Shown here: positions 52,922 to 60,715 of the stretch, piece by piece
Layout: every line of letters begins with the position of its first letter
How positions within the stretch are numbered: the stretch's first letter is position 1
From: Treponema sp.
Lineage (GTDB): Bacteria > Spirochaetota > Spirochaetia > Treponematales > Treponemataceae
DNA: 64,000 bases
Reading direction: 5' to 3'
NCBI GenBank assembly: GCA_016281495.1
Contig: JAEEIU010000027.1
Span: forward strand, 119,562-183,561
The notes under the pieces: generated by a model
Told to the model about the DNA's origin: nothing
The model's input: only the letters and a program-made list of their open reading frames with translations
Database searches by the model: none
Program-made: the position numbers and the translations under genes

Positions 52922-53743
52922 CTATTTCTTCCGTAAAATCCACACAAGATTGCTTTTGTATTTTGAAGCGGAATTGGGGTCATTCAAATCTTCCTTATCG
53001 CCCTTGTAGCCACGATAAATGTCCACTACCTCAAAACCGCAAAGTTCGGAAAGCAAAAAGATTTCCCAACGGTAGGTTTGCCTCATCGTTAATGGACGCA
53101 CCCTTTCCCCGATTATCTTTCCGCTGTCGTCGTAGGTTACAAACTTCCAGTTGCCGCTCATAATCTGGGTATAGGGATTGTAGGAAATTGCGTTGTAGAT
53201 TTTTTCACGCAGGCCATCCCTGTTCACATATTCAAGTCGGAAGGTGTAGTCGTCAAGCTTGGTCTCAATCTGCTGGGCTTGAACAGGCGGCCATGGATCA
53301 AAGGTATTTAGCGTCAGTATTCCGCCCGGCAAAAGATGACGATTCAAATTTTCCAGGGCGGCCCTCTGTGACTTCTGGTCAGGAAGGTGCATGAATCCGC
53401 TCCTTGCAATTATGGCAAGGGAATATTTTCTTCCCGCATCAAAGGAAGTCATGTTTCCCTGAAAGATGTTCAGCTTAAGCTTTTTCTCTTCCGCCTTTTC
53501 CCTGCACACACGGCACATCTCGTCTGACAGATCAGTTCCATCGGCAATCACCCCGTGTTCGGCAAGATAAAGCAGCACTGCACCCGTTCCGCACGCAACG
53601 TCAATCACACCTCCGCCACCATACTTTTTTGCCAGCTCCAGATAAAATTCCTGAAAGCCCTCGTGAGCGTCAAAGTCCCTGTACATTGCCTCAAGATAAC
53701 TGTCGTAGTTTTCCGCCACATCCTTAAAATCATGCAAGTCCAT
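52922..53743 (-). CDS. Class I SAM-dependent methyltransferase
   Basis: 273 residues from MDLHDFKDVAENYDSYLEAM, placed by AGGAGGTG upstream; the longer opening to 53902 reads through a structured non-coding stretch. SAM motif I is VIDVACGTGAVLLYLAE, motif II DGTDLSDEM, then FQGNMTSFD and LLPGGILTLNTFD. The substrate is likely small (the layout resembles ubiquinone/small-molecule methylases) but not identifiable. Its stop borders the 24-bp repeat array. Confidence 0.88.
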   Translation of the reverse strand: MDLHDFKDVAENYDSYLEAMYRDFDAHEGFQEFYLELAKKYGGGGVIDVACGTGAVLLYLAEHGVIADGTDLSDEMCRVCREKAEEKKLKLNIFQGNMTSFDAGRKYSLAIIARSGFMHLPDQKSQRAALENLNRHLLPGGILTLNTFDPWPPVQAQQIETKLDDYTFRLEYVNRDGLREKIYNAISYNPYTQIMSGNWKFVTYDDSGKIIGERVRPLTMRQTYRWEIFLLSELCGFEVVDIYRGYKGDKEDLNDPNSASKYKSNLVWILRKK

Positions 53744-53757
53744 AAAGCACCTCCTAT

Positions 53758-53845
53758 AAAAGGGGAAAGCCTTCCCCTCACTCCAGCCCGCATTGCGGTC
53801 TTCCGTTACCCCTTCTAACGTGGGCAAGCCCCCGTAACGCCCCGT
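53758..53845 (-). other. Hairpin-rich leader upstream of the methyltransferase
   Basis: On the minus strand three hairpins follow each other: CGTTAC/GTAACG (53839-53804) with an inner GGGC/GCCC, CCGC-AAT-GCGG (53798-53788), and GGGGAA-GGCT-TTCCCC (53777-53762) followed by TTTT, directly before the AGGAGG of the gene at 53743. It may be an attenuator, the end of a small RNA or a dispersed repeat. Confidence 0.5.
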
Positions 53846-53858
53846 CAGACTCCAGCAT

Positions 53859-53892
53859 AAAAAAAAAGCGCCTACCCTGAGGATAAGCGCTT
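53859..53892 (-). terminator. Terminator after the Cys-rich peptide gene
   Basis: Minus-strand AAGCGC (53892-53887) pairs with GCGCTT (53871-53866) around a partly paired loop and runs into nine T (53867-53859). It is 29 bases past the stop of the small gene at 53921. Confidence 0.75.
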
Positions 53893-53920
53893 GATTCAAC
53901 AAGTTTAACCGTTCAATCTT

Positions 53921-54019
53921 TCACACTTTGCATCCCGGGCACAAGCAAGTCCTGCCACATGTGTTTGTTGTGGTATTTGTGAGGGTCTTATTTGTTCCGG
54001 TCGTAAAATTGAACTTCAT
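53921..54019 (-). CDS. 32-residue Cys-rich peptide
   Basis: Minus-strand ORF from ATG 54019 to TGA 53921. It begins MKFNFTTGTNKTLTNTTTNT and ends CGRTCLCPGCKV: a Thr/Asn-rich first half and four Cys in the last twelve residues (spacing C-x3-C-x-C-x2-C). It has its own promoter (TTGACA, 17 bp, TATGTT) ending six bases before the ATG, the leaderless layout of other genes here, and its own terminator. It may be a peptide signal, a metal-binding peptide or a modified-peptide precursor. Expression is not proven. Confidence 0.55.
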   Translation of the reverse strand: MKFNFTTGTNKTLTNTTTNTCGRTCLCPGCKV

Positions 54020-54025
54020 GATTTG

Positions 54026-54054
54026 AACATACAAAATAATTCGAATCATGTCAA
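54026..54054 (-). promoter_or_regulatory. Promoter of the Cys-rich peptide
   Basis: Minus-strand TTGACA (54054-54049), 17 bp, TATGTT (54031-54026), then six bases to the ATG. The -35 box contains the TGA stop codon of the upstream gene. Confidence 0.6.
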
Positions 54055-54581
54055 GTCAAAAATGGTGCGGACTCATCCTTGGGTGCAAGAATGAATTTCC
54101 TGTCCTTTATGTCAAGGTTGATTTCTGGATCCCTGTAGGAAATCTGCCGTGAAAGATTTTTGTCAAAGCTCTGGTCAATCTGGAAAATCATTAAAGCATT
54201 GTCTGTGCTTGAATAAAAAAGATGGCCGAAACCTCTGGGAATCAGAATCTGCATTTTGTTTTCGGCGGAAAGTTCTGTTGAAAACCATTTTTTGTATGTG
54301 GGAGATTCCGGACGCAAATCAACGGCATAATCAATTCCAGCCCCTAAAACAAGCCGTATCATTTTCTGCTGGGCTTTAGGCTCCCCCTGAAAATGAATGC
54401 CGAACAAGATCCCCTTTTTTGGAATCTCATAAAGCATTTCCTCGCAGGGAATAAAATCAATTCCCATGGCCGCATATTCCCCGGCGGAATAAAGGCGGAT
54501 TTTTGAGCCACGGTTATCCTCAAGGCCGTCAAAGCGAAAAAGTTTTACATCCTCAAATGGCGTCTTTTCAAAAGCAATCAT
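54051..54581 (-). CDS. dTDP-4-dehydrorhamnose 3,5-epimerase (RfbC)-like protein
   Basis: 176 residues, a cupin. Blocks: LFGIHFQGEPKAQQKMIRLV (catalytic His, as in GLHFQ), YAVDLRPESPTYKKWFSTEL and ILIPRGFGHLFYS, all in RfbC order. It would epimerise an NDP-4-keto-6-deoxyhexose. No rml genes are nearby, so a variant sugar substrate is possible. No ribosome-binding site; the TATAAT box is 11 bases before the ATG. Confidence 0.85.
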   Translation of the reverse strand: MIAFEKTPFEDVKLFRFDGLEDNRGSKIRLYSAGEYAAMGIDFIPCEEMLYEIPKKGILFGIHFQGEPKAQQKMIRLVLGAGIDYAVDLRPESPTYKKWFSTELSAENKMQILIPRGFGHLFYSSTDNALMIFQIDQSFDKNLSRQISYRDPEINLDIKDRKFILAPKDESAPFLT

Positions 54582-54592
54582 AATTACATTTT

Positions 54593-54621
54593 ATTATATT
54601 CACATAGGGCAGAACTTTCAA
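54593..54621 (-). promoter_or_regulatory. Promoter of the RfbC-like gene
   Basis: Minus-strand TTGAAA (54621-54616), 17 bp, TATAAT (54598-54593), then 11 bases to the ATG at 54581. The leader would be only about four or five nt. Confidence 0.65.
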
Positions 54622-54625
54622 CAAG

Positions 54626-54680
54626 TTGATTTAGTAAAAGATTTTTTGTATACTTCCTGAAGCTACTTTGTTTTACTAAA
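54626..54680 (+). promoter_or_regulatory. Promoter with flanking inverted repeat, SH3 protein gene
   Basis: TTGATT (54626-54631), 17 bp, TATACT (54649-54654). A perfect 10-bp inverted repeat, TTTAGTAAAA (54630-54639) and TTTTACTAAA (54671-54680), brackets the -10 box; the right arm touches the GAGG ribosome-binding site of the ATG at 54694. Could be a repressor site. Confidence 0.55.
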
Positions 54681-54693
54681 AGAGGTATAAGAT

Positions 54694-55758
54694 ATGAAGA
54701 AAATATTTTCAATTTTGCTTTTCGCTGTAATTTCGATTTCTGCATTCAGCCAGACTAAATGTTTTGTAAATACTGACGTTCTTAATGTAAGGAAGCAGCC
54801 CAGTTTGAGCGGCAAAAAAAACGGCAGCCTTAAGTTCGGTGACGTGGTTTATGTTTACGATACAAAAGGAAGCGGCGAATACAAGAAGGGAACCCTTGAC
54901 AAGTGGGCTTTGATTTCCAAAGACGGTGAGGAAAAATGGGTCAACTGCCTCTACCTCACTTCATTCCCTGCAAAAATCGAATACGAATATCAAGATGAGA
55001 TTTCGGAATATAATGGATATTTAGCTCCCTTTGCAAAAAAGATCCCGGAATACATTTGGATTGACGACATTATTGAAGAAAACGGCGAAAAATATTTTTC
55101 CCTTTCCTTCTACGCCTTCGTCGCCTTTGATACAAAATACATAAGGGGTCACAAGGTCAAGGTTTCCCCAGTGCTTAAAGATTTCCTTCCCAAGGATTAT
55201 GACGCTGCCATTAAAACTGCGGAAGAAAGGACCTTTTCATTCGACGGTGAATTCTATTATGCAATAGACCTTAACAATAACAAGCACATAATCAGCGAAA
55301 GCCTCCCTGAAAATGCGGTCAAAGTCGGTCCCGGAAAATGGAAGATGGGTGCCCCGCTGGACAACTTTAAGGTTAACGAGCTTAAGGTTCAGGACAACAT
55401 TTCTTTGAGGAAAAATCACTTTTGCACCAACGCCGCAAAACTGCTTAATGTTGACGATTATGATTTTCACCCTGTGCCAGAAGGAAGCATTTTGGATTAC
55501 GGTGTAAAAATCGGAATGAAAAAAAAGGATCTGATTGAAGTGCTCGGAAAGCCTGATGGAGTTCTGCAGAAAAAGGACAATAGATGGCAGTACGAAGACC
55601 TTGAGGATTTCATGGAAGAAAACCCGGAATGGAAAAAGGAAGGCGAGGACGACATCCTCTACATATATGATTACGACGACCCTAGCTACGATGAGACGGT
55701 ATACATCAAATTCATCGGCGACGAAATCTCCTTCATCTGCTATAAGTTCTACAAATAG
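54694..55758 (+). CDS. Exported SH3-domain protein
   Basis: 354 residues. Signal peptide MKKIFSILLFAVISISAFSQ. Bacterial SH3 domain at ~22-90 (VNTDVLNVRKQPSLSGKKNG, KWVNCLYL). The rest is unfamiliar; near residue 270 the block GMKKKDLIEVLGKPDGVLQ resembles BamE/SmpA-like proteins and the repeats of the gene at 43356. Bacterial SH3 domains often bind peptidoglycan or proteins in the periplasm. Immediately followed by the radical SAM gene. Confidence 0.8.
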   Translation: MKKIFSILLFAVISISAFSQTKCFVNTDVLNVRKQPSLSGKKNGSLKFGDVVYVYDTKGSGEYKKGTLDKWALISKDGEEKWVNCLYLTSFPAKIEYEYQDEISEYNGYLAPFAKKIPEYIWIDDIIEENGEKYFSLSFYAFVAFDTKYIRGHKVKVSPVLKDFLPKDYDAAIKTAEERTFSFDGEFYYAIDLNNNKHIISESLPENAVKVGPGKWKMGAPLDNFKVNELKVQDNISLRKNHFCTNAAKLLNVDDYDFHPVPEGSILDYGVKIGMKKKDLIEVLGKPDGVLQKKDNRWQYEDLEDFMEENPEWKKEGEDDILYIYDYDDPSYDETVYIKFIGDEISFICYKFYK

Positions 55759-55770
55759 ATGGAGAAAATG

Positions 55771-56619
55771 ATGCCGCTTTGTGACCTATGTTTCAGACAC
55801 TGCAGAATAGAAGAAGGTGAAAGGGGATTTTGCCTTGCAAGGACATGCAGGAATGGAAAGATCACAGCCTCCAATTACGGCATAGTTACTTCCGCCGCAC
55901 TTGATCCTATAGAAAAAAAGCCCCTTAAAAAATTCAGGCCGGGAAGCAGAATACTTTCAATCGGTTCCTACGGCTGCAACCTAAGGTGCCCCTTCTGCCA
56001 GAACAGCGAGATCTCATGGTCGGATTCAGTCCTTGATTTTGAAAAGAATGGAAAGGCATTTAGGCCGGAAGAAATTGTTGAAAGGGCTCTGGAATTAAAG
56101 GACAGGGGGAACATCGGTATTGCCTTTACCTACAACGAACCTCTTGTGGGTTATGAGTTTGTAAGGGATACCGCAAGGCTTTCAAAGGAAGCGGGCCTTG
56201 AGAACGTCCTGGTCACAAACGGATGCGCCGGCTTGAATGTTTTAAATGAAATCATCGGATTCATTGACGCCATGAACATAGACCTGAAGGCATTCACCAA
56301 CCGCTTTTACAAAAAACTGGCGGGCGGCGATTTAGGGATGGTAAAATCCTTTATAGAAAAATCTGTTGAAAAATGCCACGTGGAGCTGACCACACTCATC
56401 ATACCGGATGAAAACGACGGAGAGGATGAGATGAGGGATATAAGCCTCTGGATTTCAAGCCTTGAGGAAAAATGCGGAAAAAATATTCCCCTACACATTA
56501 CCAGGTTCTTTCCCCACTTTAAGATGACGGACAGGGAGCCAACCCCCAGCTCAAAAATATTCAGTCTGGTTGAAGTAGCGAAAGAAAAACTTGAATTCGT
56601 CTTTCCCGGAAACATTTAG
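55771..56619 (+). CDS. Radical SAM enzyme, PflA-like (AmmeMemoRadiSam type)
   Basis: About 282 residues. An N-terminal Cys cluster (LCDLCFRHCRIEEGERGFC) is followed by the radical SAM motif in SIGSYGCNLRCPFCQNSEIS, then FTYNEPLVGYEF and DAMNIDLKAFT. This is the branch annotated as PflA-like or AmmeMemoRadiSam activase-like, with no identified target here. Start ATG 55771 has GGAG five bases upstream; in-frame ATGs at 55759 and 55768 are alternatives. Confidence 0.85.
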   Translation: MPLCDLCFRHCRIEEGERGFCLARTCRNGKITASNYGIVTSAALDPIEKKPLKKFRPGSRILSIGSYGCNLRCPFCQNSEISWSDSVLDFEKNGKAFRPEEIVERALELKDRGNIGIAFTYNEPLVGYEFVRDTARLSKEAGLENVLVTNGCAGLNVLNEIIGFIDAMNIDLKAFTNRFYKKLAGGDLGMVKSFIEKSVEKCHVELTTLIIPDENDGEDEMRDISLWISSLEEKCGKNIPLHITRFFPHFKMTDREPTPSSKIFSLVEVAKEKLEFVFPGNI

Positions 56620-56719
56620 GAGCCTAAAAAATAAATCAACTTCTTAATTGCCCTTTTCATCATGCCGGCTTAAAAAAACATTCAAAAATCTTCTCTATCG
56701 CTTCCACGCTCCTGTATAC

Positions 56720-56748
56720 TGGACAGAATTCTTTACTTATTATATAAT
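56720..56748 (+). promoter_or_regulatory. Promoter of parE, leaderless arrangement
   Basis: TGGACA (56720-56725), 17 bp, TATAAT (56743-56748), then six bases to the ATG at 56755, no Shine-Dalgarno sequence. It probably drives parE through yigZ. Confidence 0.65.
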
Positions 56749-56754
56749 GTTGAC

Positions 56755-58710
56755 ATGGGTGGAAAAATTGAAAAAAAGACCGTAAAAGGTTCTAAAACCA
56801 AGACCGCTGCAAAGACGGCGGCAAAAAAAACTGTTGCAAAATCAGCTCCTGCAAAAACTCAAGCGAAAAAAACTACGGCCGCACCAAAAAAGGCTGCAAA
56901 GGTTTACGACGAGTCACAGATCAAGCATCTTGACGCACTTGAGCACATCAGGCTTCGTTCCGGAATGTACATCGGTCGTCTGGGTGACGGCTCAAACCAG
57001 AATGACGGTATCTATGTCCTCTTAAAGGAAGTCGTGGACAATGCTGTAGACGAATTCATCATGGGCTACGGCAAGCGCATAGACGTTGAGGTCAAGGACA
57101 ACCGTGTAAAGGTACGCGATTACGGACGTGGAATTCCTCTGGGCAAGGTAGTTGAATGTGTAAGCGAAATCAACACCGGTGCAAAATACAACGATGACGT
57201 ATTCCAGTTTTCAGTTGGAATGAACGGTGTCGGTACCAAGGCTGTAAACGCGCTCTCTTCATATTTCCGTGTCGTCTCAGTCCGCAAGGGTGAATGTACG
57301 GAAGCCATATTTGAACGCGGCAAGCTCCAGTCACAGAGGACCGGAAAGCTCAAGGCAAAGCAGCCCGACGGAACATATTTTGAATTTGAACCGGACACTT
57401 CAGTTTTCGGAAAATATAAATTCAACATGGAATTTGTTGAAAAGAGGATGTGGAACTACGCCTACCTGAACACGGGGCTTACACTCAGGCTCAACGGGCA
57501 GGACTACAAGAGCGAAAACGGACTCTTTGACCTCCTGAACAAGGAAATCGAAGACACCAGCCTCTACCCCATCGGAAGCTATCAGGGCGACCACTTGAAA
57601 TTCGCATTCACGCATACAAACGCATACGGCGAGACATATTTTTCTTTTGTAAACGGCCAGTACACGGCAGACGGTGGAACCCACCTCAACGCATTCAAGG
57701 AAGGTCTTGTCAAAAGCCTGAACGAATTCTACGGAACAAGCTACAAGGCAGAGGATGTACGAGAGGGACTAACCGCCGCACTTCTGGTAAAGATAAAGGA
57801 CCCTGTTTTTGAAAGCCAGACAAAGAACAAGCTCGGCAACACGGACATCAGGGCATGGATAGTTGGAGAAGTTCAGTCAGGACTCAGCGACTGGCTCCAC
57901 AGAAACTCTGAGGCCGCAAAAAAGATTCAGGAAAAAATCGAGACAAACCAGAAGCTTCGTACAGAACTAAGTGCCGTAAAGTCAAAGGCAAAGGAAGCCG
58001 CAAAGAAAATCAGCATTCAGATTCCAAAGCTCAAGGACTGCCGCTATCACGTACAGGACGGTCCAAAGGGCGAAAACTCAATGATATTCATAACCGAGGG
58101 TCAGTCTGCATCCGGAACCATGACACATTCAAGGAACTCTGACTATCAGGCAATATTCTCCCTGCGTGGTAAACCGGAAAACATGTACGGCAAAAAGCAG
58201 ACCGAAATCTACAAGAACGACGAGCTTTACCAGCTGATGATGGCTTTGGGAATTGAAAACGACGTTGAAAACCTCAAGTATGCGAAAATCGTAATCGCAA
58301 CCGATGCCGATAACGACGGATTCCACATCAGGAACCTTGTGCTCACATTCTTCCTGGGATATTTCGAAGAGCTTGTCACCAGCGGACGCGTGTTCATACT
58401 GGAAACACCCCTTTTCCGTGTGCGCAACAAAAAGGAAAACATCTACTGCTACAGTGAGGAAGAGCGTGATGCGGCCATAGAAAGGCTCGGTTCATCTGCA
58501 GAAACCTCACGATTCAAGGGTCTTGGAGAAATCAACGGTGATGAGTTCAAGGAATTCATCTCTCCCGAAACCATGCACCTTACACCGGTAGAAATCAGCC
58601 AGCTCAAGGCGGTTCCAAAACTGCTCGCATTCTACATGGGCAAAAACACCCCCGAGCGAAGGCAGTTCATCGAGCAGCACCTGCTTTCAAATGCGGACAT
58701 CGACGCATAG
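56755..58710 (+). CDS. parE: Topoisomerase IV subunit B (ParE-type)
   Basis: 651 residues. The first ~48 residues are a Lys/Ala/Thr-rich tail unlike bacterial GyrB (repeated AAKK/TAAK motifs). Then the GHKL ATPase (EHIRLRSGMYIG, VVDNAVDEFIMGYG, VRDYGRGIPLG, GMNGVGTKAVNALS), transducer, and TOPRIM (ITEGQSASG, ATDADNDGFHIRN). It powers decatenation with the ParC subunit encoded 21 bases downstream. The motif forms and pairing suit topoisomerase IV rather than gyrase; gyrB is not in the window. Confidence 0.9.
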   Translation: MGGKIEKKTVKGSKTKTAAKTAAKKTVAKSAPAKTQAKKTTAAPKKAAKVYDESQIKHLDALEHIRLRSGMYIGRLGDGSNQNDGIYVLLKEVVDNAVDEFIMGYGKRIDVEVKDNRVKVRDYGRGIPLGKVVECVSEINTGAKYNDDVFQFSVGMNGVGTKAVNALSSYFRVVSVRKGECTEAIFERGKLQSQRTGKLKAKQPDGTYFEFEPDTSVFGKYKFNMEFVEKRMWNYAYLNTGLTLRLNGQDYKSENGLFDLLNKEIEDTSLYPIGSYQGDHLKFAFTHTNAYGETYFSFVNGQYTADGGTHLNAFKEGLVKSLNEFYGTSYKAEDVREGLTAALLVKIKDPVFESQTKNKLGNTDIRAWIVGEVQSGLSDWLHRNSEAAKKIQEKIETNQKLRTELSAVKSKAKEAAKKISIQIPKLKDCRYHVQDGPKGENSMIFITEGQSASGTMTHSRNSDYQAIFSLRGKPENMYGKKQTEIYKNDELYQLMMALGIENDVENLKYAKIVIATDADNDGFHIRNLVLTFFLGYFEELVTSGRVFILETPLFRVRNKKENIYCYSEEERDAAIERLGSSAETSRFKGLGEINGDEFKEFISPETMHLTPVEISQLKAVPKLLAFYMGKNTPERRQFIEQHLLSNADIDA

Positions 58711-58731
58711 AAAACGACGGAGAATTGAAAT

Positions 58732-60690
58732 ATGGCATACGTTAAAAATCTGTTTGACAAAAACTTTATTGAATATGCAAGCTACGTAATCCGCGACAGG
58801 GCAATCCCTGATCTGGAGGACGGACTCAAACCCGTACAAAGGCGCATCATGCACACCCTGTTCAACATGGACGACGGAAGGTTCCAGAAGGCCGCAAACG
58901 TTGTGGGACGCTGCATGATGTACCACCCCCACGGAGACGCTTCAATCGGCGGTGCGCTGGTAGTCCTTGCAAACAAGGGCTTCATTCCAAACGACAAGGT
59001 TGGCCTCTTTATAGAAAAGCAGGGAAACTTCGGCAATGTGTTTACTGGAGACGAGGCATCTGCATCACGTTACATTGAATGCCGCGTGCGTCCTATTGCA
59101 AAGGACATCTTCGTGACAAATCCTGAGGTAACCCACTACATTCCCAACTACGACGGAAGAAGCACGGAGCCGGAAGTCTACAGGGCAAAGATTCCGGTAG
59201 TCCTTCTTGTTGGTGCGGAAGGAATCGCGGTCGGCATGAGCACAAAGATTCTGCCGTACAACCTCAAGGAAGTTCTGGAAGCGGAAATCAAGGCCCTCAA
59301 GGGAGAAAAATTCAAGATTTATCCCGACGTTCAGACAGGCGGCCTCATTGACGTAAGCGGATACAACGACGGCAACGGAAAAATCGTATCAAGGGCAAAG
59401 CTTGATCTGTCCGACGATAAGCGCATTGTCATAACCGAACTTCCTGTGGACACAAACGCACAGGAACTCAAGAAATCAATTGACGATGCATTCAAGGCAG
59501 GAAGGTTAAAGATAAGTTCCGTCCAGGACCTTACCACAAACAAATGCCATATCGAAATAAAGCTCCCGCGCGGTGTGTATGCCAAGGATGTTGAAAAAGC
59601 CCTCTACGCATACACCGACTGTGAAAAGTCAATCAACTGTCAGATGCTTGTTATCAAGGACAACATGCCTACAGTGATGACCGCCACGGAAATAATCAGC
59701 TACTATTCAAAAAAGCTTACGGCAATCATCAAGGACGAGCTTACATTCGAACAGGGAAAACTTACCGAAGAACTCCATGCCCGCACACTGGAGCGTATTT
59801 TTATTGAGGAAAAAATCTATAAGAAAATCGAGCAGATGAAAACCGCAGAAGCCGTAAACCAGGCAGTAAAGAAGGGATTCGTTCCGTTCAAGTCAGAGCT
59901 CATACGCCCCGTAAGTGATGAGGATGTAGAACGCCTCTTGAAGATTCCGATCCGCCGCATCTCACTCTTTGACATAAACAAGAACAAGGACCAGGTGGAG
60001 GCAATCAACAAGCAGCTCAAGGACATAAAGAAAAAGCTCAAGAACCTGACCCAGTGCGCCATCGATTATCTTGGAACCATGCTCACGAAATTCCGCCCGG
60101 AAGAATTTGAAAGGCACACACAGATTGCTTCATTCTCTGCTGTTGACGTAAAGGAAGTTGCAAGACGCGACACACCACTGCGCTACGACGACAAGGGTTA
60201 TCTTGGAATCGCCGTCAACGGTGGTACGGAAATAATCAGGGTCACACCGTTCGACCGCATCTTCATCATGCGCCACAGCGGAATCTATACTGTATGCGAC
60301 GTTCCCGACAAGCTTTTTGTGGACACCGGAATGTGGTACTGCAACTACGCCGAAAAGGAAATCATCAACAACGTGCTCTTTACGGTAATCTACCGCGATC
60401 CAAAGACAAAATGCTGCTTCATCAAGAAATGCCGCATCCCCAGCTGGATCATGAACCGCGACTACCTGATTGTTCCGGACGGCATGGAAGTACTGCACAT
60501 AGACACCAGGGAAAAATTCAGCTTCACGCTGCACTACGTAAAGAAACCAAGAATCAAGGTCAAGGAAGAGACGTTCAATTCTGCAGATTATGAGGAAAAG
60601 GGACACAAGGCTCAGGGCGTAAGGTTAAGCCTGCACGAGACGGCATCCGTAGAAGTAGAGTCTTCCGACACTCAGCTTAGCCTCCTGTAA
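58732..60690 (+). CDS. parC: Topoisomerase IV subunit A (ParC-type)
   Basis: 652 residues, shorter than GyrA (~850). The breakage-reunion domain is clear: YASYVIRDRAIPDLEDGLKP, MYHPHGDASIGGALV, GNFGNVFTGDEASASRYIEC (catalytic Tyr in SRYIE) and LVGAEGIAVGMSTKILPYNL. A coiled-coil gate (about 320-420) and a short C-terminal beta region follow without the GyrA box, as expected of topoisomerase IV. Confidence 0.92.
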   Translation: MAYVKNLFDKNFIEYASYVIRDRAIPDLEDGLKPVQRRIMHTLFNMDDGRFQKAANVVGRCMMYHPHGDASIGGALVVLANKGFIPNDKVGLFIEKQGNFGNVFTGDEASASRYIECRVRPIAKDIFVTNPEVTHYIPNYDGRSTEPEVYRAKIPVVLLVGAEGIAVGMSTKILPYNLKEVLEAEIKALKGEKFKIYPDVQTGGLIDVSGYNDGNGKIVSRAKLDLSDDKRIVITELPVDTNAQELKKSIDDAFKAGRLKISSVQDLTTNKCHIEIKLPRGVYAKDVEKALYAYTDCEKSINCQMLVIKDNMPTVMTATEIISYYSKKLTAIIKDELTFEQGKLTEELHARTLERIFIEEKIYKKIEQMKTAEAVNQAVKKGFVPFKSELIRPVSDEDVERLLKIPIRRISLFDINKNKDQVEAINKQLKDIKKKLKNLTQCAIDYLGTMLTKFRPEEFERHTQIASFSAVDVKEVARRDTPLRYDDKGYLGIAVNGGTEIIRVTPFDRIFIMRHSGIYTVCDVPDKLFVDTGMWYCNYAEKEIINNVLFTVIYRDPKTKCCFIKKCRIPSWIMNRDYLIVPDGMEVLHIDTREKFSFTLHYVKKPRIKVKEETFNSADYEEKGHKAQGVRLSLHETASVEVESSDTQLSLL

Positions 60691-60715
60691 GAATTGGAAA
60701 AACACGAGGGAAACA

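Noticed and set aside
52706..53009. Open frames of 64-79 codons on both strands with repeating peptides
   Set aside because: They result from a repeat period divisible by three; no start signals and the frames are open in several registers at once.
53804..53839. Integron attC site (treponemes can carry integrons)
   Set aside because: The CGTTAC/GTAACG stem lacks the GTTRRRY core and no integrase or cassette array is present.
53744..53902. N-terminal extension of the methyltransferase (53 codons)
   Set aside because: It crosses hairpins and a T-run, with AGGAGGTG correctly placed for the ATG at 53743; the translation looks non-protein.
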